The position numbers and the translations under genes are program-made. Positions 6,642 through 13,679 of a stretch of 13,734 nucleotides of DNA are shown here, in pieces. The DNA comes from an uncultured Pseudomonadota bacterium (lineage in GTDB: Bacteria; Bdellovibrionota_B; Oligoflexia; Oligoflexales; Bog-1112), in assembly GCA_937896265.1 (NCBI GenBank), contig CALBMD010000346.1, forward strand, positions 1-13,734, read 5' to 3'. The number at the start of each line of letters is the position of its first letter. The stretch's first letter is position 1. The notes below the pieces were generated by a model, which saw only the letters and a program-made list of their open reading frames with translations, did not search any database and was not told where the DNA came from.

Positions 6642-7886
6642 TTGGTCAAGTATTTAGCATTACTTTTTTTTCTTATGAACCAAAATCTCGCAGCTAACTC
6701 GCTTTTTTCTATTCCTCAAGATGTGCAAGCAACCCGCATTTATTGGCTAACTGCAGGAATTGGTCAGGGTATTGAATCGCGTTATGGACACAGTATCTTA
6801 CGGGTAGAGGATTTAGCAAGCAGGCAAGAATATAATTTTAATTGGGGTGTTTTTGATTTTTCTGACCCGATGTTGCCTTTGAACTTTGTGCGAGCCAAGC
6901 TTCTCTATTGGGCAGATAATCAAAGTCTTGGTACGATCTTGCAGATTTATCGATCTCGGCCGCTTTTCATGCAAGAAGTTCATCTTAGCAATGCGCAAAA
7001 AGAACGGTTTTTTGCCATTTTGCATCGTGAGCTGACCCCTGATCGTATTCATTTTTGGTACCATCATTTTTTTAAAAATTGCGCGACGATCCCGCTTGAA
7101 TATTTGAATGAAGCCCTTGGCGGTAAACTCAAAGAGGTCTTTGTTAAAAGACCCTCAGGTAAGACTTTTCGCTTCTATGTGCTGCGTAATTTGGCAGAAC
7201 CTATGCCAGTTGGCTTTGTGTTGAATATTCTTATGAATTCCAAGATTGATTATGAGATCAATCAGTGGGAAGAGATGTTTTACCCACCAAAAATTTTGGA
7301 ATATCTAGCCAAGACACCTGCCTATGATGATAACTTGCAACCCTCCTCTGATCAGATGCTTTTTTCTGAAGCTAAAGAGGTGCTAGGCCGCCCTCAGGCC
7401 ATCGAAGCGCAACTTGGTGAAGCTTTGGATTTAAATCCTTATGTCTTGTGTTTTTTTGTTGTTCTTTTGGCCTCGTTTTTAAGCTTAATGTTTTGGAGTA
7501 AGGGCCTTGCTAGCCGTATTGGCGAGCATTTTTTGGCAGCCACTATTTCGCTCTGGGGTCTTTTATCTTCAGCTCTGGGGCTGTCAATGGCAATTATTTG
7601 GGCTTTTTCTCATCATCTAGATGGGCATCATAACTGGAACTTAATGCTTTTTTGGCCTCTAGACTTTGTTTTGTGTCTTACAATGTTTCGCCGCAAGATG
7701 AATAAGTTTGAGTGCTATTATCTTTGGTTGCATGTGGCTGGCGTTTTTATATATGCCTTGGTTGGCTTAACTGGATTGACAGCTCAGTTGGTGCTCCCTC
7801 TTATCTATCAATTAGCTCCGGTGCAACTGCTTTGTCTGCTACTTAGGATTTGGATTGCTAGCCGTGCTTTGCAAGAGTTAGGCTAG
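6642..7886 (+). CDS. DUF4105/Lnb-like periplasmic domain protein with five membrane segments
   Basis: The start is TTG at 6642, supported by AGGGAG seven bases upstream and a signal-like hydrophobic N-terminus (ALLFFLMNQNLAANS). Residues 30-165 form the DUF4105 (Lnb N-terminal periplasmic) domain: ESRYGHSILRVED (45-57, His50), YNFNWGVFDF (64-73), and YHHFFKNCATIPLEYL (140-155, Cys147). The His and Cys are the conserved candidate catalytic pair. From residue 266 there are about five membrane segments (266-285, 297-322, 332-350, 358-380, 383-405), with HHNWNLMLFWPLD before the third, as in the full-length family. From memory, Bacteroides homologues (Lnb) are lipoprotein N-acyltransferases. That role here is inference, though the window's many lipoproteins fit. 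The end overlaps the O-antigen ligase gene by 9 bases, tail to tail. Confidence 0.82.
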   Translation: MVKYLALLFFLMNQNLAANSLFSIPQDVQATRIYWLTAGIGQGIESRYGHSILRVEDLASRQEYNFNWGVFDFSDPMLPLNFVRAKLLYWADNQSLGTILQIYRSRPLFMQEVHLSNAQKERFFAILHRELTPDRIHFWYHHFFKNCATIPLEYLNEALGGKLKEVFVKRPSGKTFRFYVLRNLAEPMPVGFVLNILMNSKIDYEINQWEEMFYPPKILEYLAKTPAYDDNLQPSSDQMLFSEAKEVLGRPQAIEAQLGEALDLNPYVLCFFVVLLASFLSLMFWSKGLASRIGEHFLAATISLWGLLSSALGLSMAIIWAFSHHLDGHHNWNLMLFWPLDFVLCLTMFRRKMNKFECYYLWLHVAGVFIYALVGLTGLTAQLVLPLIYQLAPVQLLCLLLRIWIASRALQELG

Positions 7887-9212
7887 CCATAGTAAGAGCC
7901 AGAAAAATCCTAAGTGGATATAGAGGACGTTGGAGTCAAAGAAGGTATTCTGAGTAAAGCCATTTGCCAGGTTGGCAAAAAGAGCTACAAAGAAAGCAAT
8001 GCAGAGCTTTTGAAAAAGAGGCTTAGAGCTCAAAGTGAAGAGGCGACGGCAAAAAACAGTCAATGCTACTATGATGACTATAGCGCCAATTAAGCCGACA
8101 TTGGAGAGGATTTCAAGGTAAAGGTTGTGAGCATTATATTTATCTCGCAGGCTAGCAAAGCCTAGTCTTTCATAATAAGCAATACGCTCACCAGCCTTGA
8201 GCAAGCTAGCTCCATGACCAAACCAAGGTTTATCTAAAAACATTTGCCAATGTACTTGCCAAAAAATAAAGCGGTCGGCACCTTTGTCTTGAAAAGATTG
8301 CAAAAGATCAATGTAACGAGACAAAATTCCCGAGGTCCAGACAATGGCTCCTGTCATAGACAATGGTAAAAGTGCATAAAGAATTTTGCGACCTGAGAAG
8401 TGAAAAAGCCTTTTTCGCAGGGTAATGCTGGGGATTAGTACCAAAAGGCCTAGGGCAATAAGAAATGCTGCTCTTCCTCCTGACAGGAGGCTAAGCATGA
8501 GATGTGCCATGCTTAGGAAGAAATGCGCTTTAATCATAGGTTTGGTAAAGAGCAGTCGCATGCGATTTTTGCCGAAGAATTTTTGCAAATCTAAGCAAAA
8601 AAGAGTCCAATAGATGCTAAATATAGCTAAAGACGCTCCAGCCATGGATAAGGGGTGGCCAAAAAAGCCTAGAATACGATAACCGTGGCTCTCCATCAGT
8701 TTTGCATCAGGAAGTTTAAGGCCTGGCTCACGGTAGTCAAAGCCAGTGAAATGCTGGATAAGGCAGTAGACACTTAGTATAGAGGTAGCTATTACCATCC
8801 CTTTTGTAAAAGCTAAGTTTAGATCTCTTCCAAAAACAGCCTCTTGAGAGGTGGCTTTGTGTCGCCTCTTAGCCAGTGCTAACAAAGCTAGTGCCGAAAG
8901 TGCTAGGCTGGTACTTACCTGGCTTTCAAGAAGATACTTCCAGGAGAGATACTTTGTGTTAAGCAAAGTATCCGGCAAAGCAAAGTAGAAGTTATAGAGA
9001 TTAGCAAGAGGAAAGACGCAAAAGATAGCTAAAAGACACTTACCAAGTGACGCAAGATTAGTAGTTAGTTTTGTCCCTTTGGCATGACCTAGAAAGATAG
9101 CAGGTAGGATGATGCCAAATAACATAAGACCGACACCCTGCAAAAAGGTGCCGCATAAAAGGCAAAACGGTAGCAATTGCAGGGAAATTTCAGCAGGACG
9201 AGATCGATTCAT
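7878..9212 (-). CDS. O-antigen ligase / Wzy-type family membrane protein
   Basis: This 444-residue polytopic membrane protein (about 10-12 hydrophobic segments) belongs to the O-antigen ligase/polymerase family (Wzy_C, PF04932). The family landmarks are a long periplasmic loop with GHGASLL and YNAHNLYLEILSNVGLIG (the His of NAHN is the expected catalytic residue of WaaL-type enzymes), preceded by RILGFFGHPLSMAG and LLSGGRAAFLIAL. WaaL joins undecaprenyl-linked O-polysaccharide to lipid A-core at the outer face of the inner membrane; Wzy or glycosylation ligases look alike, so the donor is open. I choose the ATG at 9212, which overlaps the ogt stop as ATGA and has AAAGG upstream; a GTG six bases earlier is less likely. 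It is co-transcribed with ogt. Confidence 0.87.
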   Translation of the reverse strand: MNRSRPAEISLQLLPFCLLCGTFLQGVGLMLFGIILPAIFLGHAKGTKLTTNLASLGKCLLAIFCVFPLANLYNFYFALPDTLLNTKYLSWKYLLESQVSTSLALSALALLALAKRRHKATSQEAVFGRDLNLAFTKGMVIATSILSVYCLIQHFTGFDYREPGLKLPDAKLMESHGYRILGFFGHPLSMAGASLAIFSIYWTLFCLDLQKFFGKNRMRLLFTKPMIKAHFFLSMAHLMLSLLSGGRAAFLIALGLLVLIPSITLRKRLFHFSGRKILYALLPLSMTGAIVWTSGILSRYIDLLQSFQDKGADRFIFWQVHWQMFLDKPWFGHGASLLKAGERIAYYERLGFASLRDKYNAHNLYLEILSNVGLIGAIVIIVALTVFCRRLFTLSSKPLFQKLCIAFFVALFANLANGFTQNTFFDSNVLYIHLGFFWLLLWLA

Positions 9213-9673
9213 GAGCACACCTTTGCTTCATGGCGAAGCAAAAAGTCTTTGCGATATGGTTCCCCATAATACCCACCAATAGCGCCGCTTTTTTGGATAA
9301 CTCGGTGGCATGGCACAATGATGGCGATAGGATTGCCTTTATTAGCAGTGCCAGCAGCGCGACAAGCATTGGGCCGAGCTGCTTTTTCGGCAAGAGCTTG
9401 GTAGCTAATTTTTTCGCCAAAAGGGATGGTTTGTAGCTCTTGCCATACCCTAAGTTGGAAAGGGGTTCCCGCAAGGTGTATGGGCACGTTGAACTTTTGG
9501 CGTTTGCCTGCAAAGTATTCATCGAGTTCATTTCTTGTTTGAGTAAGTACTTTTTCCTCACCGATGGCTATATCAGGCCATTCATCATGAAAGGCTAAGT
9601 GTAGTAAGTGGTTATTTTCGCTGATCAATACTAAGCGCCCAAAAGGACTGTTGTAGTAAGATTTTGTTTGCAT
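9209..9673 (-). CDS. ogt: methylated-DNA--protein-cysteine methyltransferase
   Basis: This 154-residue enzyme repairs O6-methylguanine by transferring the alkyl group to its own cysteine (suicide reaction). The active-site run IVPCHRVI is present, preceded by FQLRVWQELQTIPFGEKISY and ACRAAGTANKGNPIA, the conserved DNA-binding wing and helix-turn-helix of the Ogt/MGMT family. The end reads GGYYGEPYRKDFLLRHE. I start at 9673 (MQTKSYYNSPFG), with AGGAG six bases upstream; the frame is open for 17 codons further but lacks a ribosome-binding site there. Length fits Ogt without an Ada-type regulatory domain. Its TGA overlaps the ligase ATG, so the two share a transcript; this pairing of repair and glycan genes is probably incidental. 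Confidence 0.93.
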   Translation of the reverse strand: MQTKSYYNSPFGRLVLISENNHLLHLAFHDEWPDIAIGEEKVLTQTRNELDEYFAGKRQKFNVPIHLAGTPFQLRVWQELQTIPFGEKISYQALAEKAARPNACRAAGTANKGNPIAIIVPCHRVIQKSGAIGGYYGEPYRKDFLLRHEAKVCS

Positions 9674-9854
9674 GAGCACTCCTGTGAAGAGCACTAGTTT
9701 AGCGGAAGAATGAGGCTTGTGCACCTAAAAATGGTTATTGCTTTGAGAAGGGGCGTTTGGGGAAGAAGTATCTGTCAACTTCAACTCTTTGTCGAGATTT
9801 GTGAGAATCCCCGTACAGGTTTTAGGCCTTTTTTAACAGTCGAAAAGCGAATAT

Positions 9855-9883
9855 ACAGCGGCGCTGTTTAAGAGACCGTCTCT
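9855..9883. promoter_or_regulatory. pair of 13-nt palindromes, possible operator
   Basis: Two perfect odd-centred palindromes stand side by side: ACAGCG-G-CGCTGT (9855-9867) and AGAGAC-C-GTCTCT (9871-9883). Their centres are 16 bases apart. The second extends further with a few mismatches (TTAAGAGAC / GTCTCTCAA). They lie between divergent genes, the usual place for an operator, but the two half-sites differ, so they are not two copies of one site. A regulatory role is inference; hairpins are the alternative. Confidence 0.35.
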
Positions 9884-9930
9884 CAAAAGACAGCATAGAC
9901 GCTTGCTAATACTCTAAGGTAGTGTTCAAG

Positions 9931-10090
9931 ATATGACCCGGACCGAATTTCTCGTTGTGTACTGCGACGCGAAGCTAGTCCCTTGCGGGTGTTGCTTTGT
10001 CGTTGCGAAATCCTCATGTACCAATATGTACACTGCGGTTTCGCTTCTCCTCACGCCTTGCACACAACTAGCAATTCGGACCCGGAATAT
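9931..10090. repeat. large imperfect palindrome with three-arm folding, REP/MITE-like
   Basis: The outer arms (9931-9963 and about 10058-10090) pair imperfectly: ATATGACCCGGACCGAATT against the complement of AATTCGGACCCGGAATAT, then GTTGTGT against ACACAAC. Inside are two hairpins: A, GCGACGCGAAGC (9964-9975) with GCTTTGTCGTTGC (9994-10006), with CCC-TTGC-GGG in its loop; and B, GCGAAA ... TGTAC (10005-10021) with GTACA ... TTTCGC (10028-10044). Together they give a cloverleaf-like shape. Its GC content is higher than the flanks. It has no transposase and no convincing target duplication. It resembles dispersed extragenic palindromes of proteobacterial genomes, but I cannot name the family. 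Confidence 0.6.
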
Positions 10091-10130
10091 GAGCTTCCTA
10101 AGATGTTTGGGTATTAAGTAGGGGTTTTAA

Positions 10131-11468
10131 GTGCGTGCTTTCCTACTTTGTCTTATTTGGCTTCTTCATATTTGGAGCGCTAAAGCAAGGCCTGTTGAGT
10201 TTAAGTGCGGTTTGCTGGAGCCAGTGCAAGGGCATTCAGAGATTTGGCTGCGAGGAAGCGCAGCAGCTTTGCATCAAGGAACGATCACTACCTTAGCTAT
10301 GCAGCTAGAACTTGGTTTTTCTCCCCTTAGTGGGCTTGGCAAACAAGATCCACTTTTCTTGATTTCAAGCTCCCCGAAAGCGTTAATTCACGATTGTCTG
10401 CAAGCGATTAGGCTTTTAGAGCCGACTATTACGATCGCAGCACTTAAAACCATCACAGCAAAAGAGCTGCAGAACTCTATTGAGATGCCAGTTATTCGTT
10501 ATACTCCAGATTTTGATATTGTATTTGTGCATTCTGATCGTAGTACCTCTCTAACAGCTAATCTAACACGATATAACTTTGCCCCTGTGATGAAAGGATT
10601 TATCTACCGATCAAGAAAGCTAGGGAGCAGAGGTCTTGAAACCTTGCTTAAGGTGTTTAGGCAAGAGGGTCAACAGCTGCCGCGCACAGTAGCAAGTATC
10701 CACGTCATGGGTTTTGGAGATAGTAAGGGCGGTAATTACAACATTGAGGAGATGGACTTTTGTGAAAAGAAAAAGATCTTCTTTATGCATTCCTTCCACC
10801 ATCAACCCAAGCAGTGGGTATATATCGATGGTACTAATCCAGCAAACATTGACATAAACGATCCAGATCATGGCAATGTGTTTAAGTCTGAAGTAATTGA
10901 GAGATTTTTACCTAGCCAAAAGGTACGTGATCGGCTTCATATTGATTGGAGTGTAAATCATAAGTTTGTTCGTGATGGCAATATCGATGATTTTTTGTCG
11001 ACATTAGATAATCTTATCGATGCGCCTTGGCCTTTACTTGTGCATTGCAAAGGTGGGCGGCACAAGACCGGTATGATTGCTATGATTTTTGAGTATTTGC
11101 TGCGTGAGCGTCAGCAAGTTCTCACTCATTTGCATACGGTGAGTGTACCTATTTTTCACAATCGAATCGAAAGATTTCTTAATAGCAAAGAAATGCGCTT
11201 TGCTAACCTCTTTGGCCCCCTATATCAGAACTTTGAGTTACGAGATGAGGAGATGGGTTACTTTCACCACAACCACAGCGTCTTTCGTTGGGAGAATATT
11301 GATTTCGTGCGATCATTTTTGGCTGGTCGTTATTTTGATGAGAGGCAGGCGATGAACTGGGAAATTTTGAAGAAAAAATTTGCTGAAAAGCAGTTGAGCC
11401 TTGAATTGCCAAAGCCAGTCCCCTTGCGGCAAGAGAGGAAGCTGATTCCAAGCACGATGACAGAATGA
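10131..11468 (+). CDS. exported dual-specificity-phosphatase-like protein, P-loop CX5K
   Basis: This 445-residue protein starts at GTG 10131, with AGGGG six bases upstream and a signal peptide (MRAFLLCLIWLLHIWSAKA, cleavage near residue 19). Residues 304-313 read VHCKGGRHKTG, the P-loop shape of cysteine-dependent dual-specificity/tyrosine phosphatases (HCxxGxxRTG). Cys306 is in place, but the usual arginine six residues later is Lys312; an Arg sits at 310. The preceding DNLIDAPWPLLVHC fits the strand before the P-loop. The N-terminal 280 residues are unrecognised, with a glycine-rich GFGDSKGGNYN run. Export suggests a periplasmic or secreted substrate. Phosphatase activity is uncertain because of the lysine. 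The gene ends 3 bases before the convergent glutamate-synthase gene. Confidence 0.7.
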   Translation: MRAFLLCLIWLLHIWSAKARPVEFKCGLLEPVQGHSEIWLRGSAAALHQGTITTLAMQLELGFSPLSGLGKQDPLFLISSSPKALIHDCLQAIRLLEPTITIAALKTITAKELQNSIEMPVIRYTPDFDIVFVHSDRSTSLTANLTRYNFAPVMKGFIYRSRKLGSRGLETLLKVFRQEGQQLPRTVASIHVMGFGDSKGGNYNIEEMDFCEKKKIFFMHSFHHQPKQWVYIDGTNPANIDINDPDHGNVFKSEVIERFLPSQKVRDRLHIDWSVNHKFVRDGNIDDFLSTLDNLIDAPWPLLVHCKGGRHKTGMIAMIFEYLLRERQQVLTHLHTVSVPIFHNRIERFLNSKEMRFANLFGPLYQNFELRDEEMGYFHHNHSVFRWENIDFVRSFLAGRYFDERQAMNWEILKKKFAEKQLSLELPKPVPLRQERKLIPSTMTE

Positions 11469-11491
11469 GGTTTATTCTGATGTTTCAGAAT
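11461..11491. terminator. alternating hairpins between convergent genes
   Basis: The sequence holds CAGAAT (11461-11466), ATTCTGA (11474-11480) and TCAGAAT (11485-11491). The middle arm can pair with either neighbour: a 6-bp stem with a 7-nt loop, or a 7-bp stem with a TGTT loop. The site spans both stop codons. No U-tract follows on either strand, so use as a bidirectional terminator is only suggested by position. Confidence 0.3.
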
Positions 11492-12958
11492 CAAAGCTAT
11501 GAGCAGAAGCAGCTGCTAATGCCCTTTTGAAGCTTTTTGGAGGCTCATTAGTTAATAAGCTACCTGGCTTAATGTATTCATAGATCTCGCCATAGTGCAA
11601 AATCTCTGTTTGGTTGATGCGGCGCATAAGATGCCAGGGCTTGAGCTGAGTAGTATCATCTAAGCCCATAGCGCCGATGAGTTCTGCAACCGTGTGCATA
11701 GTCTGGCGATGGAAATTAGCCACGCGATTGCGTTTATCTATGACATTTAGCCCTTTGACTAGCTGTCGGTCATGGGTGGTGATACCCGTCGGGCATTCGT
11801 TGCTATTGCAACGTAAAGCTTGAATACAGCCCAGGGCTAAAAGCATGCCGCGGGCAGAATAGCAAAGATCAGCACCAATAGCTAAGCGCTTGATGAGTGC
11901 AAAGGCAGAAATTACTTTGCCAGTAGCAATGATTTTGATGTGGGGCCTGAGATTAAAACCAACAAGTGAGTTATGGATAAAAATAACAGATTCAACAAGA
12001 GGACTGCCAATGTAGTTAGAGAACTCAAGTGGCGCAGCTCCCGTGCCTCCTTCGCCGCCATCAACAGTAATGAAATCTGGATAAATGCCTGTTTCCAACA
12101 TGGCTTTGCAGAGTGCTAAAAATTCGCGCCGCTTGCCAAGGCAGAGTTTAAATCCCACTGGCTTGCCTCCTGAGAGATCACGCAGATTTTGGATAAAATG
12201 CATGAATTCGATGGGAGTTGAAAAAGCCGAATGTCGCGGTGGTGAGAGTAGATCTTGACCTAAGGGGGCGTGCCGAATTGCAGCAATTTCCTTGGTGACC
12301 TTATTGGCTGGTAAAATCCCGCCGTGACCAGGCTTAGCCCCTTGGGAAAGCTTGATTTCAATCATTTTGACACTATCAAGAGTAGCTTTATGGCTAAAAA
12401 GTTCAGCATTAAATGTGCCATCAAGGTTGCGGCAACCAAAGTAGCCAGTGCCGATTTGCCAAACTAGATCGCCGCCATTTTGGAGATGATAAGGGCTAAT
12501 AGAACCTTCGCCTGTATTATGAGCAAAGTGAGCATCTTTAGCGCCACCGTTTAAGGACAAGACAGCGCGATCAGATAGGGCGCCAAAGCTCATAGCGCCA
12601 ATATTGAGGAGGCTAGCACTGTAGGGCTTTAGGCAACGAGGGCCACCAATAGTGACTCGCATATTCATGTGTTTAATGACCTTAGGGGCCATGGAATGGT
12701 TGAGCCATTCATAGCCTTCCGCGCTCACGTCCAGCTGGGTGCCGAACGGCCGCTTGTCGGGCTCGCCCTTGGCACGCTGGTAGACCAGCGAGCGCTGCAT
12801 GCGCGAGAACGGCGTGGCCTCGGTGTCGCTCTCGATGAAGTACTGGCGGATCTCCGGGCGGAAATTTTCCAGCAGATAGCGCAGGTGGCCGGCCACCGGG
12901 TAGTTGCGCAGCAGCGAGTGCCGGGTCTGCAGCACATCGTGCAGGCCCAGCAGCAGCG
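11472..12958 (-). CDS. FMN-binding glutamate-synthase-family protein, 5' part chimeric
   Basis: This protein resembles the large-subunit central and FMN domains of glutamate synthase (GltB/GltS-like), as stand-alone FMN-binding glutamate-synthase-family proteins of about 500-540 residues do. Seen in order: FGTQLDV, GYEWLNHSM, LNIGAMSFGALS, GEGSISPYHL, IEIKLSQGAKPGHGGILP, TVDGGEGGTGAAP, and C-x5-C-x4-C (CIQALRCNSNECPTGI), the ligands of a 3Fe-4S cluster. The amidotransferase domain is absent, as in this family, so the true substrate is unknown. From about 12,700 upstream the GC content jumps to about 70% while the protein still reads as the N-terminus of the family (GLHDVLQTRHSLLRNYP). The frame stays open to 13358, but that extension is an MFS fragment. 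The true native start is not in this window. Confidence 0.8.
12695..12728. other. junction between AT-rich and GC-rich DNA inside the glutamate-synthase gene
   Basis: Base composition changes within about 30 bases, inside the codons for DVSAEGYEWLNHS, a stretch conserved between homologues. To the left, codons are AT-rich and match the neighbourhood; to the right, nearly every third position is G or C. A join through a conserved sequence explains why the reading frame survives. Confidence 0.75.
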
Positions 12959-13265
12959 CCACCACACAGTACCCGGCGGCCAGCGTCAGGAACGCGCCGC
13001 GCCAGCCGGCCTGGGTCTCGGCAAACAGGCCACCCGTCAGTTGCCCGGCCACCATGCCGCCCAGCGTCCCCGTGAGCAGCTGCGCCAGCGTGGCCTGGCG
13101 TTGCTCATACGGCACGGCGTCACCGATCCAGGCCATGGCCAGCGGGATCACCGCCGCCGCCGCCATGCCGGCCAGCAGCCGGCCCGCCAGCAGGCTGTGG
13201 TGGCCCGGCGCCAGCGCGCACAGCAGGGCGGTGCCGGCCGATGCCACGCAGGCCCAGGTGAAGCG
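12950..13265 (-). pseudogene. internal fragment of an MFS transporter, fused in frame
   Basis: About 105 residues read as the middle of a major facilitator superfamily transporter: membrane segment ACVASAGTALLCALAP, then LLAGRLLAGMAAAAVIPL, DAVPYEQRQATLAQLLTG (the loop between helices 4 and 5), GTLGGMVAGQLTGG and WRGAFLTLAAGYCVVALLL. Both ends are cut within the family: the N-terminal helices are replaced by the antisense of a J-domain, and after VVALLL it runs into the glutamate-synthase start. GC-rich, unlike the window's main DNA. Probably a chimera, not a fusion protein. Confidence 0.65.
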
Positions 13266-13440
13266 CGCCTGGCGCAAGCTGGCGCGGCAGTTCCACCCCG
13301 ACGTCAGCAAGGAGCCTGACGCCGTGGCCCGCTTCCAGGCGATTGCGGCGGCCCACACGGCGCTGATCGACCCGGAACGCCGCGCCGCCTACGACGCACT
13401 GCTGCAGCGCCGTGCGCGCGGCGAGCCCGACGAGCCGCCG
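13258..13440 (+). pseudogene. J-domain (DnaJ-type) fragment
   Basis: The plus strand encodes VKRAWRKLARQFHPDVS (from 13258), then PDAVARFQAIAAAHTALIDP and RRAAYDALL: helices II to IV of a J-domain with the HPD signature (13294-13302). J-domains stimulate Hsp70 ATPase. Helix I and the start are missing on the left, where MFS sequence on the other strand takes over; on the right, it runs into a Pro-rich reading of a lipoprotein gene. CbpA or DnaJ cannot be told apart. Confidence 0.65.
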
Positions 13441-13679
13441 CCGGCCTTGCCGCCTGCGCCCGCCTTTCCGCTGGCGCCGGACTTGCCACCGGTGCTGCCC
13501 GGCTGTCCGGAGCTTCCGGACGTGCCCGCGGTGCCGCTGCTGCCCACGGTCTTGCCGGAGGATCCCGCGGCCCCGCTCTCGCCCTCGCCGCTCGTCGAAG
13601 CCGTGCCCCCCGTGCTGAGGCCGCACGCGACGAGCGACAGGGCGAGCAACGAGAGGGACGCCGCGCGGCTGGAAGTCAT
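13430..13679 (-). CDS. Ser/Gly-rich lipoprotein, N-terminal fragment
   Basis: From ATG 13679 the minus strand encodes MTSSRAASLSLLALSLVAC, a lipoprotein signal with lipobox LVAC (Cys19), followed by a linker of Ser, Gly, Thr and Lys repeats (GSSGTAGTSGSSGQ and similar). Such linkers are common in lipoproteins of myxobacteria, so that is a likely source. Another in-frame ATG lies at 13700. The body of the protein is lost: by about 13,430 the sequence belongs to the J-domain fragment. Function unknown. Confidence 0.55.

Larger units (their letters stand above)
9674..10130. other. divergent spacer with palindromes and a large inverted repeat, no gene
   Basis: This 457-base region separates ogt (minus) from the phosphatase-like gene (plus), so it must hold both promoters. 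I see two adjacent 13-nt palindromes at 9855-9883 and a structured element at 9931-10090, listed separately. A short open frame (9933-10121) is encoded only by the element and looks unlike a protein. I cannot place promoters with confidence. Confidence 0.5.

Noticed and set aside
9190..9561. A 123-residue protein overlapping ogt
   Set aside because: Alternative frame of ogt; the ogt active-site motif and ribosome-binding site fix the true frame.
9931..10090. A tRNA gene, because of the cloverleaf-like fold
   Set aside because: It is about twice the length of a tRNA, lacks the T-arm consensus and a CCA-type acceptor end, and the stems are imperfect.
9933..10121. A 62-residue Cys-rich peptide
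   Set aside because: It is read through the large palindrome, has no ribosome-binding site and no protein-like composition.
12669..13319. A 216-residue Arg/Gln-rich protein on the plus strand
   Set aside because: It is the antisense of the glutamate-synthase and MFS reading frames in GC-rich DNA, with no recognisable domain.
11472..13358. A single 628-residue MFS-glutamate-synthase fusion protein
   Set aside because: The frame is open, but the MFS part lacks its first helices and its end, its start is the antisense of a J-domain, and GC content changes abruptly. Chance open frames are common in GC-rich DNA.
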